Source: Pinus tabuliformis (lineage: Eukaryota > Streptophyta > Pinopsida > Pinales > Pinaceae). From it: a DNA stretch of 64,000 nucleotides. Below, piece after piece: positions 1 to 10,714 of this stretch. The position numbers and the translations under genes were made by a program. The DNA is taken from NCBI GenBank assembly GCA_031772625.1, contig CM062816.1, positions 831,644,071-831,708,070 of the forward strand. Reading direction: 5' to 3'. The stretch's first letter is position 1; each line of letters begins with the position of its first letter. The notes beneath the pieces are model-generated. The model was given only the letters and a program-made list of their open reading frames with translations. It did not search any database and had not been told where the DNA came from.

Positions 1-1193
1 GTTCGAGGCTACATAATACATATAGACTGTGATCTGCCCTTAGCCTTAGGAACGCCATACTGCTATCCAGAGAGATCCTCTTCAAACTCTAGCGCAAGCC
101 TTCTACTTGATCTGCGCTATTCACTAATTAGTCAATCTGATGTCGATCTTTATATTGATCTTTGATGTGATGACATGTTAAATTTCCATGAAACTCTACA
201 ACTACTTAGTGAATTATTGAAAACTAGGCAACTGAAAACTGAAACCAAATTTACTTTCACCATGATACAAAGTCTCTTAACAAATTAGAAGCAATGGAAT
301 AAAAACACCAGAGATAAAAACACATCACACAAATCGCCACACTTGTTTACTCAGGAAACCCAACAGGGAAAACTTGCTTCCTTGGTTGTGGAATTTTATT
401 GATTGTTCTTGAGGAATTGGATCTATTACAAAGCAATCTATCTCTCAGAAAGTGTTTTGCTTCTTCTCACAAATCTCCGCAAATACAATTGATCTCGACC
501 TACCTTGATCACTGCTTGATCTCGACCCTTTAGCACACAACTATTCCCTGCTGAATACCTTGACTTTCTCTGCTAATCCCTTGATTCTTCTCCTATTCCC
601 TTGCGCACTTGGCAGCGCTATTTGCTTGCGCAAATCCTCTATTTCCTAGCGCAAGACTTGCTCCTATTTCCTAGCGCAAGTCCTATTTCCTTGTGCACTT
701 GTGCCTCCTATTCTTAGGACACAAGCTTCTTCAAATTTGTGCACAATCAATCTCCTAAATCCTTGTGCACTTGTGATCTCCTATTTCTTAGGACACAAGC
801 TCTTTGTGCTCTCCACAATCAAGGATACTCTTACAAACTCGTGAACTGTCTTGGTCACAAACCTTGTGTACAAAACTTATGATTTCCTGTGCCTTCATCC
901 CTCTCATTGTAGACCCCAATTCTAGCATGCAAGGGGCCTAACTCAATTTAGATACTCGAGTTTTGATTGACGAGTTCATTGAGAGTCCAACTGATTCTCT
1001 CTCCAATCAACACTTGGAGTATTAACTCGTTCTCCCTTCAATCAAGACCAAAGACTAGCTTGCTCTAACTGAACTTGTAACTGCCACCTTGTACTGTAGT
1101 CAAACCGATGAAGACTCCACTTAACTGAAGCCCCAACTCTATGCATGGCATCTTGATGATTATTCTAGTAAACTGGAAATAAGCTCATCCTAA
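1..1193 (-). repeat. Degenerate LTR-like sequence, reverse orientation
   Basis: No gene is visible. Read on the minus strand, the stretch around 350-420 resembles the R-U5 part of the LTRs seen elsewhere here (a GTTTTCCCTGTTGGG-like block beside an AATAAAA-like signal). 600-800 is a run of short degenerate repeats built on CTATTTCCTAGCGCAAG and TTGTGCACTTGTG units, like the repeat arrays in other LTRs of the window. The ends of the element could not be fixed. Confidence 0.4.
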
Positions 1194-2154
1194 TGTTAGT
1201 TTTTGTAGCATCGGATGTGTTCTAGCCTTGAAATTTTGTGGAGAGGCTAGAATACATGAGACTTTCAAAACCCAAAAATCGTTTCTGGAAATTCCGCCTA
1301 GAAATGAATTAATTAGATTATTAACCAATTTTGTAATATTTCCTAAGTCTAAACTTAGGGAATATGGTTAATTAATCAGAATTAATTAAGTCAAGGTGTG
1401 AATGTTCTAGAAACTCACACGGATTGACTTCAAGTTAATCCTAGCCATTGATTAAGATTTAATCTTGGCCGTTGGAGTCCCAATAGATGATTATAAGAAG
1501 AAGTCGATGGAGTCTTGGAGAGCACACTTGAGTAGCAGTTTCTTGTGTAGATCTAGCTAGCTGCCATAGAGTTCGAGCCAGAGAGGGACGCAGTGTCAGT
1601 GAGGTGCAGGGACAATGATCTGGAGGAAGATTTCTAGATTTGGAGAGGCAGTAGCAAGAGGTTGAGTTATTCCTACTGCAAGAATGTGAGTGCAAGAAAG
1701 CACAAGTGCAGGAACGCGAGTGCAGGAATGGGTAAGTGCAAGAACGCGCAGGTGCAGGAACGCGAGTGCAGGGAGCACGGGTGCAGGAAGCGCGAGTGTC
1801 GGGGTTGCTTAGGGAATATCTCTGCCGTATTTTCTTGCTGTTTGGATTGCTAGTTGGGCATCCGTAGATGTACTCAGATTTCACTGCTGCATAATAAAAT
1901 AAAACCCTCACTACTGCACCGGTTTTCCCAAGTTGGGTTTTTCCGTGGACCATTGTCCATAAATAACTGTGTTATTTTATGTGCGCTAGCATTTCTTCCA
2001 ACGTTTATTCTTCTGCAGTTTTGTTTGTGTAGGTTGCAGTGTGAGTTATTGAGTATTTGTTGTAGGAAACAATAAATGAATTGTTAGTTAAAATAAAAAT
2101 TAGGAGAATAATTTCCAGTTGCTGCAATAGGATTCGGGTTTTCGAATTCTCACA
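1194..2154 (+). mobile_element. Solo LTR, family A (divergent copy)
   Basis: Starts TGTTAGTTTTTGTAGCATCGG and ends with CA at 2154. It is flanked by the 5-bp direct repeat CCTAA (1189-1193 and 2155-2159), which marks an LTR retroelement reduced to one LTR. The start, the paired GCCGTTG/CCATTGAT motifs near 1443-1475, the ATTATAAGAA TATA-like box near 1488, and the AATAAAATAAAACCCTC block near 1891 match the LTRs at 20364 and 23428. It is the most divergent copy of the family in the window, so probably an old insertion or a sister subfamily. Confidence 0.85.
1675..1800 (+). repeat. Short tandem array in the solo LTR
   Basis: About eight imperfect units of roughly 14-15 bp, built on GTGCAGGAACGCGA, lie between the TATA-like box and the poly(A)-signal block. 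The array explains the long open frames on both strands here, which are not genes. Confidence 0.8.
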
Positions 2155-2585
2155 CCTAACTGAAGTCTAACACACGAGCTCACACTCATATTGACAAAAA
2201 GACAATTCAAGATCTTCACTATAGCTAAGGCACAATCTAGAAGACCTTTACTCGCTACATTTTCAACAAAGAGTACAACCAATATGAATACATTGTGGGA
2301 GTGCTAGCACAACTCGTAGAAAATGCCAAAAATAATACAAAGAAAGGAACCTACATCAGTATAACATCAAAACATATTTATAAAATCGTGACAAAGGTCA
2401 ATGATACAAACACTAAGTGAGTTTGTTCAAGACTAGAAAAGTGGACAACCCAACCCAAGAACCTGTCGGGAGAGAGAATGAGAGGTAGATTGGATGATGA
2501 GCTAATGATGTCAAGGTCTCTTGAGTCTGAGGGTGAGGGGGTTGAATTGGTCATTGGCTTGCTTAGTGTTGTAGGAACCTCCCCC
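2155..2585. other. Intergenic sequence, nothing recognised
   Basis: AT-rich host sequence downstream of the solo LTR. It contains no convincing coding region or repeat; short open frames here lack family features. Confidence 0.4.
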
Positions 2586-2830
2586 AATGGATCTAGAGGT
2601 AGATTCACATACCGTACTGATCCGCCTTCGATCCTTTGGTGGAACCACGGATTGTGGATCTGAAAATCGGATTTGTAGTTCTGCCATTTTTGGGCATTTC
2701 CTAAAATTTAGGATCCGTGAGGCCCTAATTCGCGTTTCCGTTGGTTGGATCCACGGACCCGAAAAGGATCGGCCGTGGATTGGCCATGGATCTCGAGTGG
2801 ATCTGTCATGGATCGCGAGTGGATCCGAAA
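2586..2830 (+). repeat. GGATC-rich array, possible hAT subterminal region
   Basis: About eleven GGATC or GATCC pentamers occur in 245 bp, many as TGGATCT or TGGATCC, just upstream of the transcribed-looking leader of the hAT transposase. Known hAT and related transposons often carry multiple short subterminal motifs that bind transposase. That this cluster plays that role is inference; no terminal inverted repeat was located. Confidence 0.4.
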
Positions 2831-2939
2831 GAAGGTGGACAGTTCCACGTGGGGGCCATCTTTTTTATTTTTTCTTTTGCTTTTGATTTGGGTTTAGGGG
2901 GTGTTTAAGTGGGTTGAGGGTGAGTTAGGGAAAAGAGAG

Positions 2940-3175
2940 GATGAGGTTAAAAGAGAGAGTGAAGAAGGAGGAGCTTGGAGAAGTAAAGAAGAGAGCTTGG
3001 GGGAGTGAAGAAGGAGGAGCTTGGAGGAGTAAAGAAGAGATGTCATTTACAATAGGTAAGTGAAAATCCCAAACTGCGTCATTTTTTTGTCATTCTTTTT
3101 TGTATTTTTCTCCTCCCTCTCGTACTCTTTCCCATTCTTTCTTCTTGCTCATTTTATTGTAGGTGATATTCCAAA
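2940..3175 (+). other. hAT transposase leader with intron
   Basis: A purine-rich leader contains a roughly 46-bp unit (GAGTGAAGAAGGAGGAGCTT) present twice. It is followed by a plausible intron, 3056-3162: donor ATAG then GTAAGTG, a T-rich tract, acceptor TTATTGTAG. The spliced product would run into the acidic N-terminus of the transposase. Splicing is predicted from consensus only. Confidence 0.45.
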
Positions 3176-3547
3176 ATGGTGTTCTTTTGGCTTATATGTA
3201 TCATTCCACTTTTGGTATTGATGATGTTGGTGGGGAGTAGAAATAGAAGGGAAAAAGAAGAAAAGGATAGTGGTCCCCATATGAGTGACCCAATGTATGA
3301 TGAGGAGGAAGGGTTTGAAGAGGAAGGGGATGAAGAGGGCATTGAAATGCAAGGGGAAAAACTACATTGACACCCTTGTGGAATTATGTGACCAAACTTG
3401 AGGGGGGAAAACGTTGTGGAAGCTACAAGTTTTTGTGCCCTCATGATTATCATGGAGGAAAACCTTATTGTGGTTGATATACCCGTGTGAGGAGACATCT
3501 TTTTGGGGTGCTAGACAATGATGAGAAAAAGGGTGCCATAGGGATAG
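3176..3547 (+). pseudogene. hAT transposase fragment 1: acidic N-terminus and BED finger
   Basis: An acidic stretch (DEEEGFEEEGDEEG) is followed, after a frame change near 3362, by a BED-type zinc-finger region with the signature TPLWNYVTKLEGG, then CGSYKFLCPHDYHGG and YTRVRRHLFGV. BED fingers bind the transposon ends in plant hAT transposases of the BED-DUF659-dimerisation type. One in-frame TGA lies after PYCG, so the copy is dead. The reading frame stops at the Copia insertion and resumes in phase at 10104. Confidence 0.8.
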
Positions 3548-4521
3548 TGTTAAATTGGCAATTAGGGCCAAACTCCATGTGGGTCACCTCATTTATGGTA
3601 GCTGATATTTTTCCTAGATTCCTCTTGTCAAGAGGTGTAGGATTGATCTAAGGATCATCTGATTCCGACAAGTATTTATGGAGATATGAATTTATTTGTA
3701 TTTACTTGACAAATTGTCAAGGTCGGCCAGCAGTTAAATGTGTGGCACACATGCCCAGTGAATCATATAAATACAAGAGAGGTTGATTCAATTTCTCATC
3801 ATCTCATCTCACTCATTCTTCTTTCTCTCTCCTTAGCTTTGGGTTATACAAGGTGCAACTCACACATGGGAAGGAGGAGGATGCATTAGGGCAAGGAGGA
3901 CGCTGAAAGGAGGATGCAGAAGTTGCTGAAGGTCTCTTTGACCTGCATTGACCAAGCGTTGACTCCTCAAGGGTGTGGTTTTGGAGTGGCTGCCTCTCCT
4001 AGGCAGGCCGCAGATTTTGGCACAAAAATCGAGGCAATTCGTCCATAGGTTTGACCAGCATTGACTAACCTAGTTTTGGGCAGTAGATTGACCTCAGTCA
4101 ACAACAATTTGATTGTGTTTTTGGGGCTGTTCAAGGGTTGTTTCTTCAGACTGTTCGAGGGTTAGTTGACCGGAAATTGACCAAGCATATTGGAGGTCAA
4201 TTTCAACTCGTTTGACCAAGTTTGACTTTGTTGATCTAGGGTTTGCTGCTGCTGATATAAAATTATAGAACTCTGATTTTGTACTATTTCTCTCTGCTAA
4301 ACTATTGAAGATAGAAAAAGATTTGATCAAAGGGTTTCTCCGCATTGGGGTTTTTCCCTGGCTAGCCGCCACATCTTGTGTCTCTTGTCTTGGCTTGTTT
4401 TCTGTTGATCGTTTAATGTTCTATCTGCACTTTACTTAATGTATATGTGATTGCTAATCTGTGGCTAATAAGAAGAAAAGAAGTAAACTGCTCTAAGCAT
4501 AGAACATACCATAATTTAACA
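3548..4521 (+). repeat. 5' LTR of the Copia element
   Basis: Aligns along its full length with 9132-10098, with scattered substitutions and small indels. A probable TATA region (CATATAAATACAAGAGAGG) lies near 3766-3784. The U5 side ends AGAACATACCATAATTTAACA, directly followed by the primer-binding site. Confidence 0.95.
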
Positions 4522-4539
4522 TGGTATCAGAGTTGAGGT
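4522..4539 (+). other. Primer-binding site, initiator tRNA-Met type
   Basis: TGGTATCAGAGTTGAGG begins at the first base after the LTR. TGGTATCAGAG is the usual complement of the 3' end of plant initiator tRNA-Met in Copia elements. Confidence 0.9.
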
Positions 4540-4610
4540 GAAGACATAGCCCAAGCAAGAGCAAGAGCAATCACCGAAGAGAAGGTTAGCAAGGCTATCC
4601 TAAAAACTTC

Positions 4611-5618
4611 ATGGGTTCCTTAACACTCTTCCACGCCGAAGACAAGCTCCGTGAGAAGTCTGACTATCATGGATGGAAGATGTCTCTCGATCTGACTTTA
4701 GAAGATCAGGAAGTGTTGGACCATGTGAGAGGCAATATTGTTGTGCCTCCATCAAATGCATCCGCTGCTTCCAAAAGCAAGTGGTCCAAGGGAGAAGTCA
4801 AAGCAAGGAAAATCATCCAAGACTCTATTGACAAGCGCCTGGTGGCCTATGTTTCCGAGTTGACAACCTCTAAGGAAATCTACGATAGATTGGTGAGTTT
4901 ATTTAAAGTTAATGATGCAAATCAAGCTTTGTTCCTTAGAAATAAGTTGAAGGAAATTAAGAAGGGCAAAGATGAGAGTATGCAAGCATATTTCTTAAGG
5001 ATCACCGAGATCAAGAATGATCTCCTATTTATTGGGGAAGTAGTTCCTGACAGGGAAATGACTATCACAACCCTTGGAGGACTGCCACCTAAATGGTATA
5101 TATTCAGGACTATTCTTCTCAACAATAATGTCATCCCAGGATTTGAGGAATTGATGGCTAGATGTATTAAAGAAGAGACAAGGATGGAAGAGCAAGAAAT
5201 GCCCACACTTAAAGGCCATCCTTCTGCCTTTACTTCTCATGCTAAAAGAAGAAACAATTCTGGGGCTAAATCCAAAGGAAAGGCTGGACCAAAGGGTGGA
5301 AGAAAAGGTCGATGTTATAATTGCAACAAAATGGGCCACTATGCGAGGGAGTGCCTTGATAAAAGGGACTCACACCATGACAATGACCAAAATCACTCTC
5401 AAGGCAATCAAAGGAATGACAGGTCCAATAGCAGAGGTAAAAGAAATGTCGGAAATCAAGGAAGAGGACAACCCTTCAAGAAGGCAAGAAACTCCAGGTA
5501 TGAATCTAATGTTGTTAACAATAAGCAAGATGAATATTGTCTACCAACGACCCTCTCTACTACTGCTCCCGTGGACTCGCTGGGAAATTGGCTTATTGAT
5601 AGTGGTGCCTCAAGGTAG
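4611..5618 (+). CDS. Copia Gag with start of the protease
   Basis: 335 codons from ATG. The N-terminal two thirds form the Copia-type Gag capsid-like (UBN2) domain, with the typical TSKEIYDRLVSLF and DESMQAYFLRITEIKNDL stretches. A basic linker leads to one CCHC zinc knuckle (C235, C238, H243, C248; CYNCNKMGHYAREC) for RNA packaging. The protease active-site motif DSGAS is at residues 330-334, then a TAG stops the frame after one more residue. The same frame continues as protease beyond the stop, so in an active relative gag and pol were one polyprotein. The start is the first ATG after the primer site and gives the family's usual N-terminus. Confidence 0.93.
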   Translation: MGSLTLFHAEDKLREKSDYHGWKMSLDLTLEDQEVLDHVRGNIVVPPSNASAASKSKWSKGEVKARKIIQDSIDKRLVAYVSELTTSKEIYDRLVSLFKVNDANQALFLRNKLKEIKKGKDESMQAYFLRITEIKNDLLFIGEVVPDREMTITTLGGLPPKWYIFRTILLNNNVIPGFEELMARCIKEETRMEEQEMPTLKGHPSAFTSHAKRRNNSGAKSKGKAGPKGGRKGRCYNCNKMGHYARECLDKRDSHHDNDQNHSQGNQRNDRSNSRGKRNVGNQGRGQPFKKARNSRYESNVVNNKQDEYCLPTTLSTTAPVDSLGNWLIDSGASR

Positions 5619-6558
5619 TTCACTGGTTACAAAGAAGCTCTCTCCAATCTGATAGAGAAGGAGACCAACCTGGAAATTGTTCTTGGGGACAACGCAAAAT
5701 ATCCCGTGAAAGGCGTAGGGAATGTCACTCTTCAATTGAATTAGGGTAATACAATTCATTTGCAAGAAGTCCTATATGTACCTGATCTCAAAAAGAACCT
5801 GGTGTCTGTTTCGGCAATGGAAGACAAAGGATACAAGGTAACCTTCATTGATGGCAAGGTATGTGTATGGAAAAATAATTTTAAGGAAGCTTTCACTCTT
5901 GGGTTTCGAGTTGATTCATTATATCAGGTCGGAGGAAGTCCGCTGGGTGTCATGTCTTGTGTCACATCACTTTAGTCCGAACTATGGCATCGGAGGTTTG
6001 CTCACCTTCATTATAAAGCTCTACCCAATGCAAGACACATGGTGACAAGGATGCCTGAGTTCCAAGTAGAGCAAGAAGGTGTATGTCCTTGATGTGTCGA
6101 AGGGAAGCTCAAAAGGGGACCATTCCCCTCAAAAGCAGAACCTCTGATATATTGCCGTTGGTTCACTCAGACATATCTGGTATGATGCCTGTGAACTCTC
6201 TGGGAGGATATTTATATTACCTCACTTTTACAGATGATTATTCTCACAAGACCTGGATATACTTCTTGAAAAAGAAGGATGAAGTGTTCACTTGGTTTCG
6301 TCACTTCAAAGCCTTGATCTTTTCAAGAAGGATGAAGTGTTCACTTGGTTTCGTCACTTCAAAGCCTTGATCGAGAATCAAACCGAAATGAAGATCAAGC
6401 TCTTAAGGACTGATAATGGGACTGAGTATGAATCCAATGAGTTCCATGACTTTTGCAAAGAGGCTAACATTAAGAGGGAGACTACAACACCATATACTCC
6501 TGAGCATAATGGTGTGGTGGAAATGAAGAATCATACGATTGTGGAAGCTGTCTGTTAA
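5619..6558 (+). pseudogene. Copia protease end and integrase, broken
   Basis: It continues Gag's frame past TAG, with a second TAG near 5742, through the LQEVLYVPDLKKNLVSVSAMEDKGY stretch typical of the protease-integrase linker. It then enters the GAG-pre-integrase HHCC finger (LWHRRFAHLH, with a TGA inside the second CxxC at about 6090). A frame change near 6138 leads to the integrase core, with HSDISG, TDNGTEY and the EHNGVVE region carrying the D, D, E residues. A 53-bp tandem duplication (6272-6377) shifts the frame inside the core. The enzyme would insert cDNA into host DNA, but this copy cannot make it. Confidence 0.9.
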
Positions 6559-8721
6559 ATGCTTCACGATTAAAGACTTCCGGAGTTTCTATGGGCCGAA
6601 GCTGCGAATATCGCCGTATATGTGCAAAATCGATGCCCTCATCAAGCATTGGGTTCCAAGACTCTCGAAGAGATGTTCACTGGTAAGAAACCTGACGTAT
6701 CTCATTTTAGAATTTTTGAAAGTCCGGTATATTTTCATGTGCCGAAGGAGAAGAGGAATAAATTGGGTGCATCTGGAAAGAAATGAATCTTCATGGGCTA
6801 TAGCGAAAACACTAAGGGCTATAGAATCTATGTGGCTGGTCAAAGGGAAATCGAGATTAGCCATGATGTCACCTATGACGAAGATATGGCTCTTAGAAAA
6901 GTTGACAATCTTCCTACTCAAAGGGGGACCTAAAGAAGCTGACACCAGGGAACCAAAGGAAAAGGAAGATGAGACGATGCCCGATGTGGAAGAACCTATG
7001 GATCCTATTGATCCCCCTTTGCAAGAGCCTTCCTCTTCTAGGAAGAGGCCTTCATGGCTTAGGGGGACACTTGATGATGCTGAAGGGCACGTTGCACCCA
7101 GGGGAACCTTCCGGGAAAGTAAGAAGCCAACCAGGGATCAAGGATACTTGACCATCATGAGCACGATCATCCAAAATGAGCCTTCGTCATTCGCTGAAGC
7201 TGTTAAACATCAGGTATGGAAGGATGCTATGATTGAGGAATATGAGTCCATCATGAAAAAAGATGTCTGGGATGTGGTCCCCAAACCACAGGACAAAGCA
7301 GTTGTCACTTCAAAATGGCTTTACAAGATAAAGCATGCAGTTGATGGAAGTGCGGAAAAGTATAAGGTTCGTTTTGTCGCTCGTGGCTTCTCTCAGAAGG
7401 AAGGTATAGACTATGACAAGATATTTGCACCTGTTGCCCGATATACCACAGTCCGCTCGATCATAGCCCTTGCTGCTTCGCAAGGGTGGAACCTACATCA
7501 TATGGATGTCAAGACTGCGCTCTTGCATGGTTCGATCAAAGAGGTCTATGTGGAGCAACCCGAAGGATTTGAGATTCATGATCGAGAATCTCATGTGTGC
7601 AGGTTGAAGAAGGCCCTCTATGGGCTGAATCAAGCACCTCGACCGTGGTATGAGAGGATTGATAGCTACTTGATGAAGCTGGGATTCACTAGGAGTGAAG
7701 CTGACCCTAACCTTTACTTTAAGGTTGAAGATGACAATCCTCTCATACTGGTGTTGTACATTGACGACCTCTTTCGTACAGGTGCAGACCCTCTCATTCA
7801 CAAATGTAAGAGGGAGTTGGCTTCTGAACTTGAGATGAAAGACCTAGGACTGATGCACTATTTCCTAGGACTAGAAGTCTGGCAGAAGCCAGGGGAGATT
7901 TTCCTATCTCAAGGAAAATATGTGGTGAAGATATTGGAGAGATTCGGTATGGTGCACTGCAAGCTCGTGACTACCCCGATGGAGCTTGACTTCAAGAAGT
8001 TAAGTGGTAGTGCTGCTGGACCCGTTTTACGAAATGCTACCGAGTATCGTCAACTCATTAGAGCATTGATGTTCTTGGTGAACTCTCATCTGGATATATG
8101 TTTTGCAGTCAACACGTTGAGTCAACATATGGTTGAGCCTCACCACTCACATTGGATTGGTGCCAAGAATCTGTTGAGATATCTTTGTGGCACAATCACT
8201 CATGGGTTGAGATACACTGCCAGATATGTGAGACTACATGGATATATCGATGCTGATTGGGCAGGCAGTGTGGTGGAGCGAAAGAGCACTTCTGGGTGCT
8301 GTTTCTCTTTGGGATTTGCCTTGCTATCATGGATGAGCAGGAAGTAGAAGTCAGTGGCTTTGAGCACTGCCGAGGCAGAGTACATTGCTCTAGTATGGTC
8401 TCTTGTGAGGCAGTCTGGTTGCGAAAGTTCTTCAGTGAGCTGTTTGGATTTACATTGGATACCACCGTGATGCTGTGTGACAACTAGAGCAGGATTCGTT
8501 TATCAGAGAATCCTGTATTTCATGATCGTTCCAAGCATATCGATATCAGGTACCACTATATTCGAGATATGGTGCAGCGGGGAGCAATAAGGCTCCAACA
8601 TATCGGTATAGATGAACAGGGTGCCGACATTTTGACGAAGCCCCTGGGAAAGGTCAAATTCTTGACTTTCCGAGAACGACTTGGTGTCGTTCAGAGACCC
8701 TCTTATGAGGGTCGAGTATGA
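6559..8721 (+). pseudogene. Copia integrase C-terminus, reverse transcriptase and RNase H, broken
   Basis: 6559-6950 encodes the end of the integrase in a shifted frame. The reverse transcriptase (about 7150-7960) is open and shows WKDAMIEEYESI, KWLYKIKHAVDGS, FAPVARYTTVRSIIALAASQGW, HHMDVKTALLHG and the catalytic YIDDL at 7757-7771. The family usually has YVDDM or YVDDL. RNase H follows, with DADWAG and KSTSGCCFSLG. The main frame stops at TAG 8345; the remainder (KSVALSTAEAEYIAL, then the HIDIRYHYIRD and GADILTKPLGK stretches) is spread over other frames with further stops. The RT translates as a nearly full domain, so decay is moderate. Confidence 0.92.
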
Positions 8722-9131
8722 TGTATTGAGCTCTGGGAGCTCCAGGGGGGGTGCGGGGTACTTCTTGGAGCGACATGCAACCACAGGGCGATTCACCATC
8801 CCCTAGTGGTGCACTATGTAGATATGGGATCTGTAGATACAACGATGCGTCCATCGAGGATCAATGATACTGATTTGGGATGACCTCCATTGATATGGGA
8901 TCAATGTACTGATTTGGGATCAGTGGGAGTGGTATGACACACTCTAAGACTGACTTTGGGTCAGTGGAGGATGGTATGATACATCCTTGATCATTTCTTC
9001 TTCTTCATAGTTCAAGCAAAGCAGAGCAGAGAAGAGCAAGGCCAAGCAGTGCAGGGCAGTGCATTTGATGGCTGGGATAGTAGCGATGGTCAGACGGATT
9101 GCAGATGGAGTTCTCCCTAGTTGAGAGAGAG
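8722..9131 (+). other. Copia 3' untranslated region and polypurine tract
   Basis: Non-coding. Two short direct repeats (ACTGATTTGGGAT-type) occur around 8870-8920. The purine run TTGAGAGAGAG abuts the 3' LTR and is the likely plus-strand primer. Confidence 0.75.
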
Positions 9132-10098
9132 TGTTAAATTGGCAACTAGGGCCGAACTCCATGTGGGTCACCTCATTTATGGCAGTTGATATTTTTCCTA
9201 GATTCCTCTTGTCGAGAGGTGTATGATTGATTTAAAGATCATCTGATTCCGACACGTATTTATGGAGATATGAATTTATTTGTATTTACTTGACAAATTG
9301 TCAAGGTTGGCCAGCAGTTAAATGTGTGGCACACATGCCCAGTGAATCATATAAATACAAGAGAGGCTGATTCATTTTCTCATCATCTCATCTCACTCAT
9401 TCTTCTCTCTCTCTCCTTAGCTTTGGGTTATACAAGGAGTAGCTCACACGTGGGAAGGACACATTAGGGCAAGGAGGACGCTGAAAGGAGGAAGCAGAAG
9501 TTGTTGAAGGTCTCTTTGACTTGCATTGACCAAGCATTGACTCATCAAGTGTGCGGTTTTGGAGTGGTTGCCTCTCCTAGGCAGGCTGCAGATTTTGGCA
9601 CAAAAATCGAGGCAATCCGTCCACAGGTTTGACCAACATTGACTGCCCTAGTTTTGGGCAGCAGGTTGACTTCAGTCAACAACAGTTTGACTGTGTTTTT
9701 GGGGTTGTTCAAGGGTTGTTTCTTCAGGCTGTTCGAGGGTTAGTTGATCGGAAATTGACCAAGCATATTGGAGGTCAATTTCAACTCATTTGACCAAGTT
9801 TGACTTTGCTGATCTAGGGTTTGCTACTGCTGATATAAAATTACAGAATTCTGAGTTTGTACTATTTCTCTCTACTGAACTATTGAAGATAAAAGAAGAT
9901 TTGATCAAAAGTTTCCCCACATTGGGGTTTGTCCCTGGCTAGCCACCACATCTTGTGTCTCTTGTCTTGGATTGTTTTCTGTTGATCGTTTAATGTTCTA
10001 TCTGCACTTTACTTAATGTATATGTGATTGCTAATCTGTGGCTAATAAGAAGAAAATAAGTAAACTGCTCTAAGCATAGAACATACCATAATTTCACA
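9132..10098 (+). repeat. 3' LTR of the Copia element
   Basis: Partner of 3548-4521, with the same TGTTAAATTGG start and an ATTTCACA end. The target-site copy GATAG follows at once and the hAT coding frame resumes. Confidence 0.95.
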
Positions 10099-10103
10099 GA
10101 TAG

Positions 10104-10714
10104 CAGTTTGCCCTAGGGTTTCAATGGAACAAAGAAGAAAATATGTCCAAATAGAGGAGGTTGCACAAAAGAAAAACAAGAAACAAGAAACTCATTCTGA
10201 ATCAAGTGCAACTGCAGCCTCTAGATTTGGTAGCTCATCTCCTCATGATACTTCTGCAACCTCTGAGAATAGAAGAACAGTAGTAGATTTCTTGAATGTT
10301 GCTGGGAGGGATGATGTGGATGGAAAGGTGGTCTGGTTTCTTTGTGCTTGCTGTGTTCCCTTCAATGTGCTTCACTCTTTGTATTGGCAAGATATGGTTA
10401 AGGCCATGAATGAAGCCCCAAAAGGGTACAAGAGACCCAAGTATGAGAAAGCTAGAATCGTGTTATTAGAAAGAGAAAAAGCAAATGTTCAAAGATCTTT
10501 GACACATTTTAGAAATGAGTGGGTGGATTGTGGGGTATCCATTGTATCAGATGGTTGGACAAATATTAGAAACCAACATTTGATAAATGTTCTTGGTGTT
10601 TTTGCTAGTGGTGCAGTGTTTCTTACAAGCCATGACTCTTCCTCCATCAGTGCATCTTCCCAAAACATTGCAGATCTCCTATTGAAAACAATCAATGATG
10701 TTGGTATTAATAAT
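10104..10714 (+). pseudogene. hAT transposase fragment 2: catalytic region, first half
   Basis: The frame is continuous with fragment 1 once the Copia element and one GATAG copy are set aside: the stretch before the insertion ends KKGAIGI and the next codons read AVCPRVSMEQRRK. The Ser-rich linker is followed by the DUF659-type catalytic region, with YKRPKYEKARIVLLEREKAN and the SDGWTNIRNQHLINVLG motif. The aspartate of SDGW is the first catalytic residue in hAT enzymes. This part is free of stops. It is broken after NDVGINN by the solo LTR at 10715. Confidence 0.9.

Larger units (their letters stand above)
3548..10098 (+). mobile_element. Complete Copia LTR retrotransposon inside hAT
   Basis: 6.55 kb in all. 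LTRs of 974 bp (3548-4521) and 967 bp (9132-10098) begin TGTTAAATTGG and end in ACA. The flanking 5-bp direct repeats are perfect (GATAG, 3543-3547 and 10099-10103). Layout is LTR, tRNA-iMet primer site, gag, protease, integrase, reverse transcriptase, RNase H, purine tract, LTR; integrase before reverse transcriptase is the Copia order. Gag is intact, but pol has several stops and frameshifts, so the copy cannot transpose on its own. It sits in a hAT transposase gene between BED finger and catalytic region, so it is younger than the hAT. Confidence 0.96.

Noticed and set aside
1675..1800. Possible CRISPR array
   Set aside because: Units are adjacent and imperfect with no unique spacers, and the window is plant nuclear DNA.
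1459..1953. 164-codon minus-strand frame rich in Cys, Thr, Arg and Ser
   Set aside because: It is the translation of the short tandem array inside a solo LTR; both strands are open because the repeat lacks stops.
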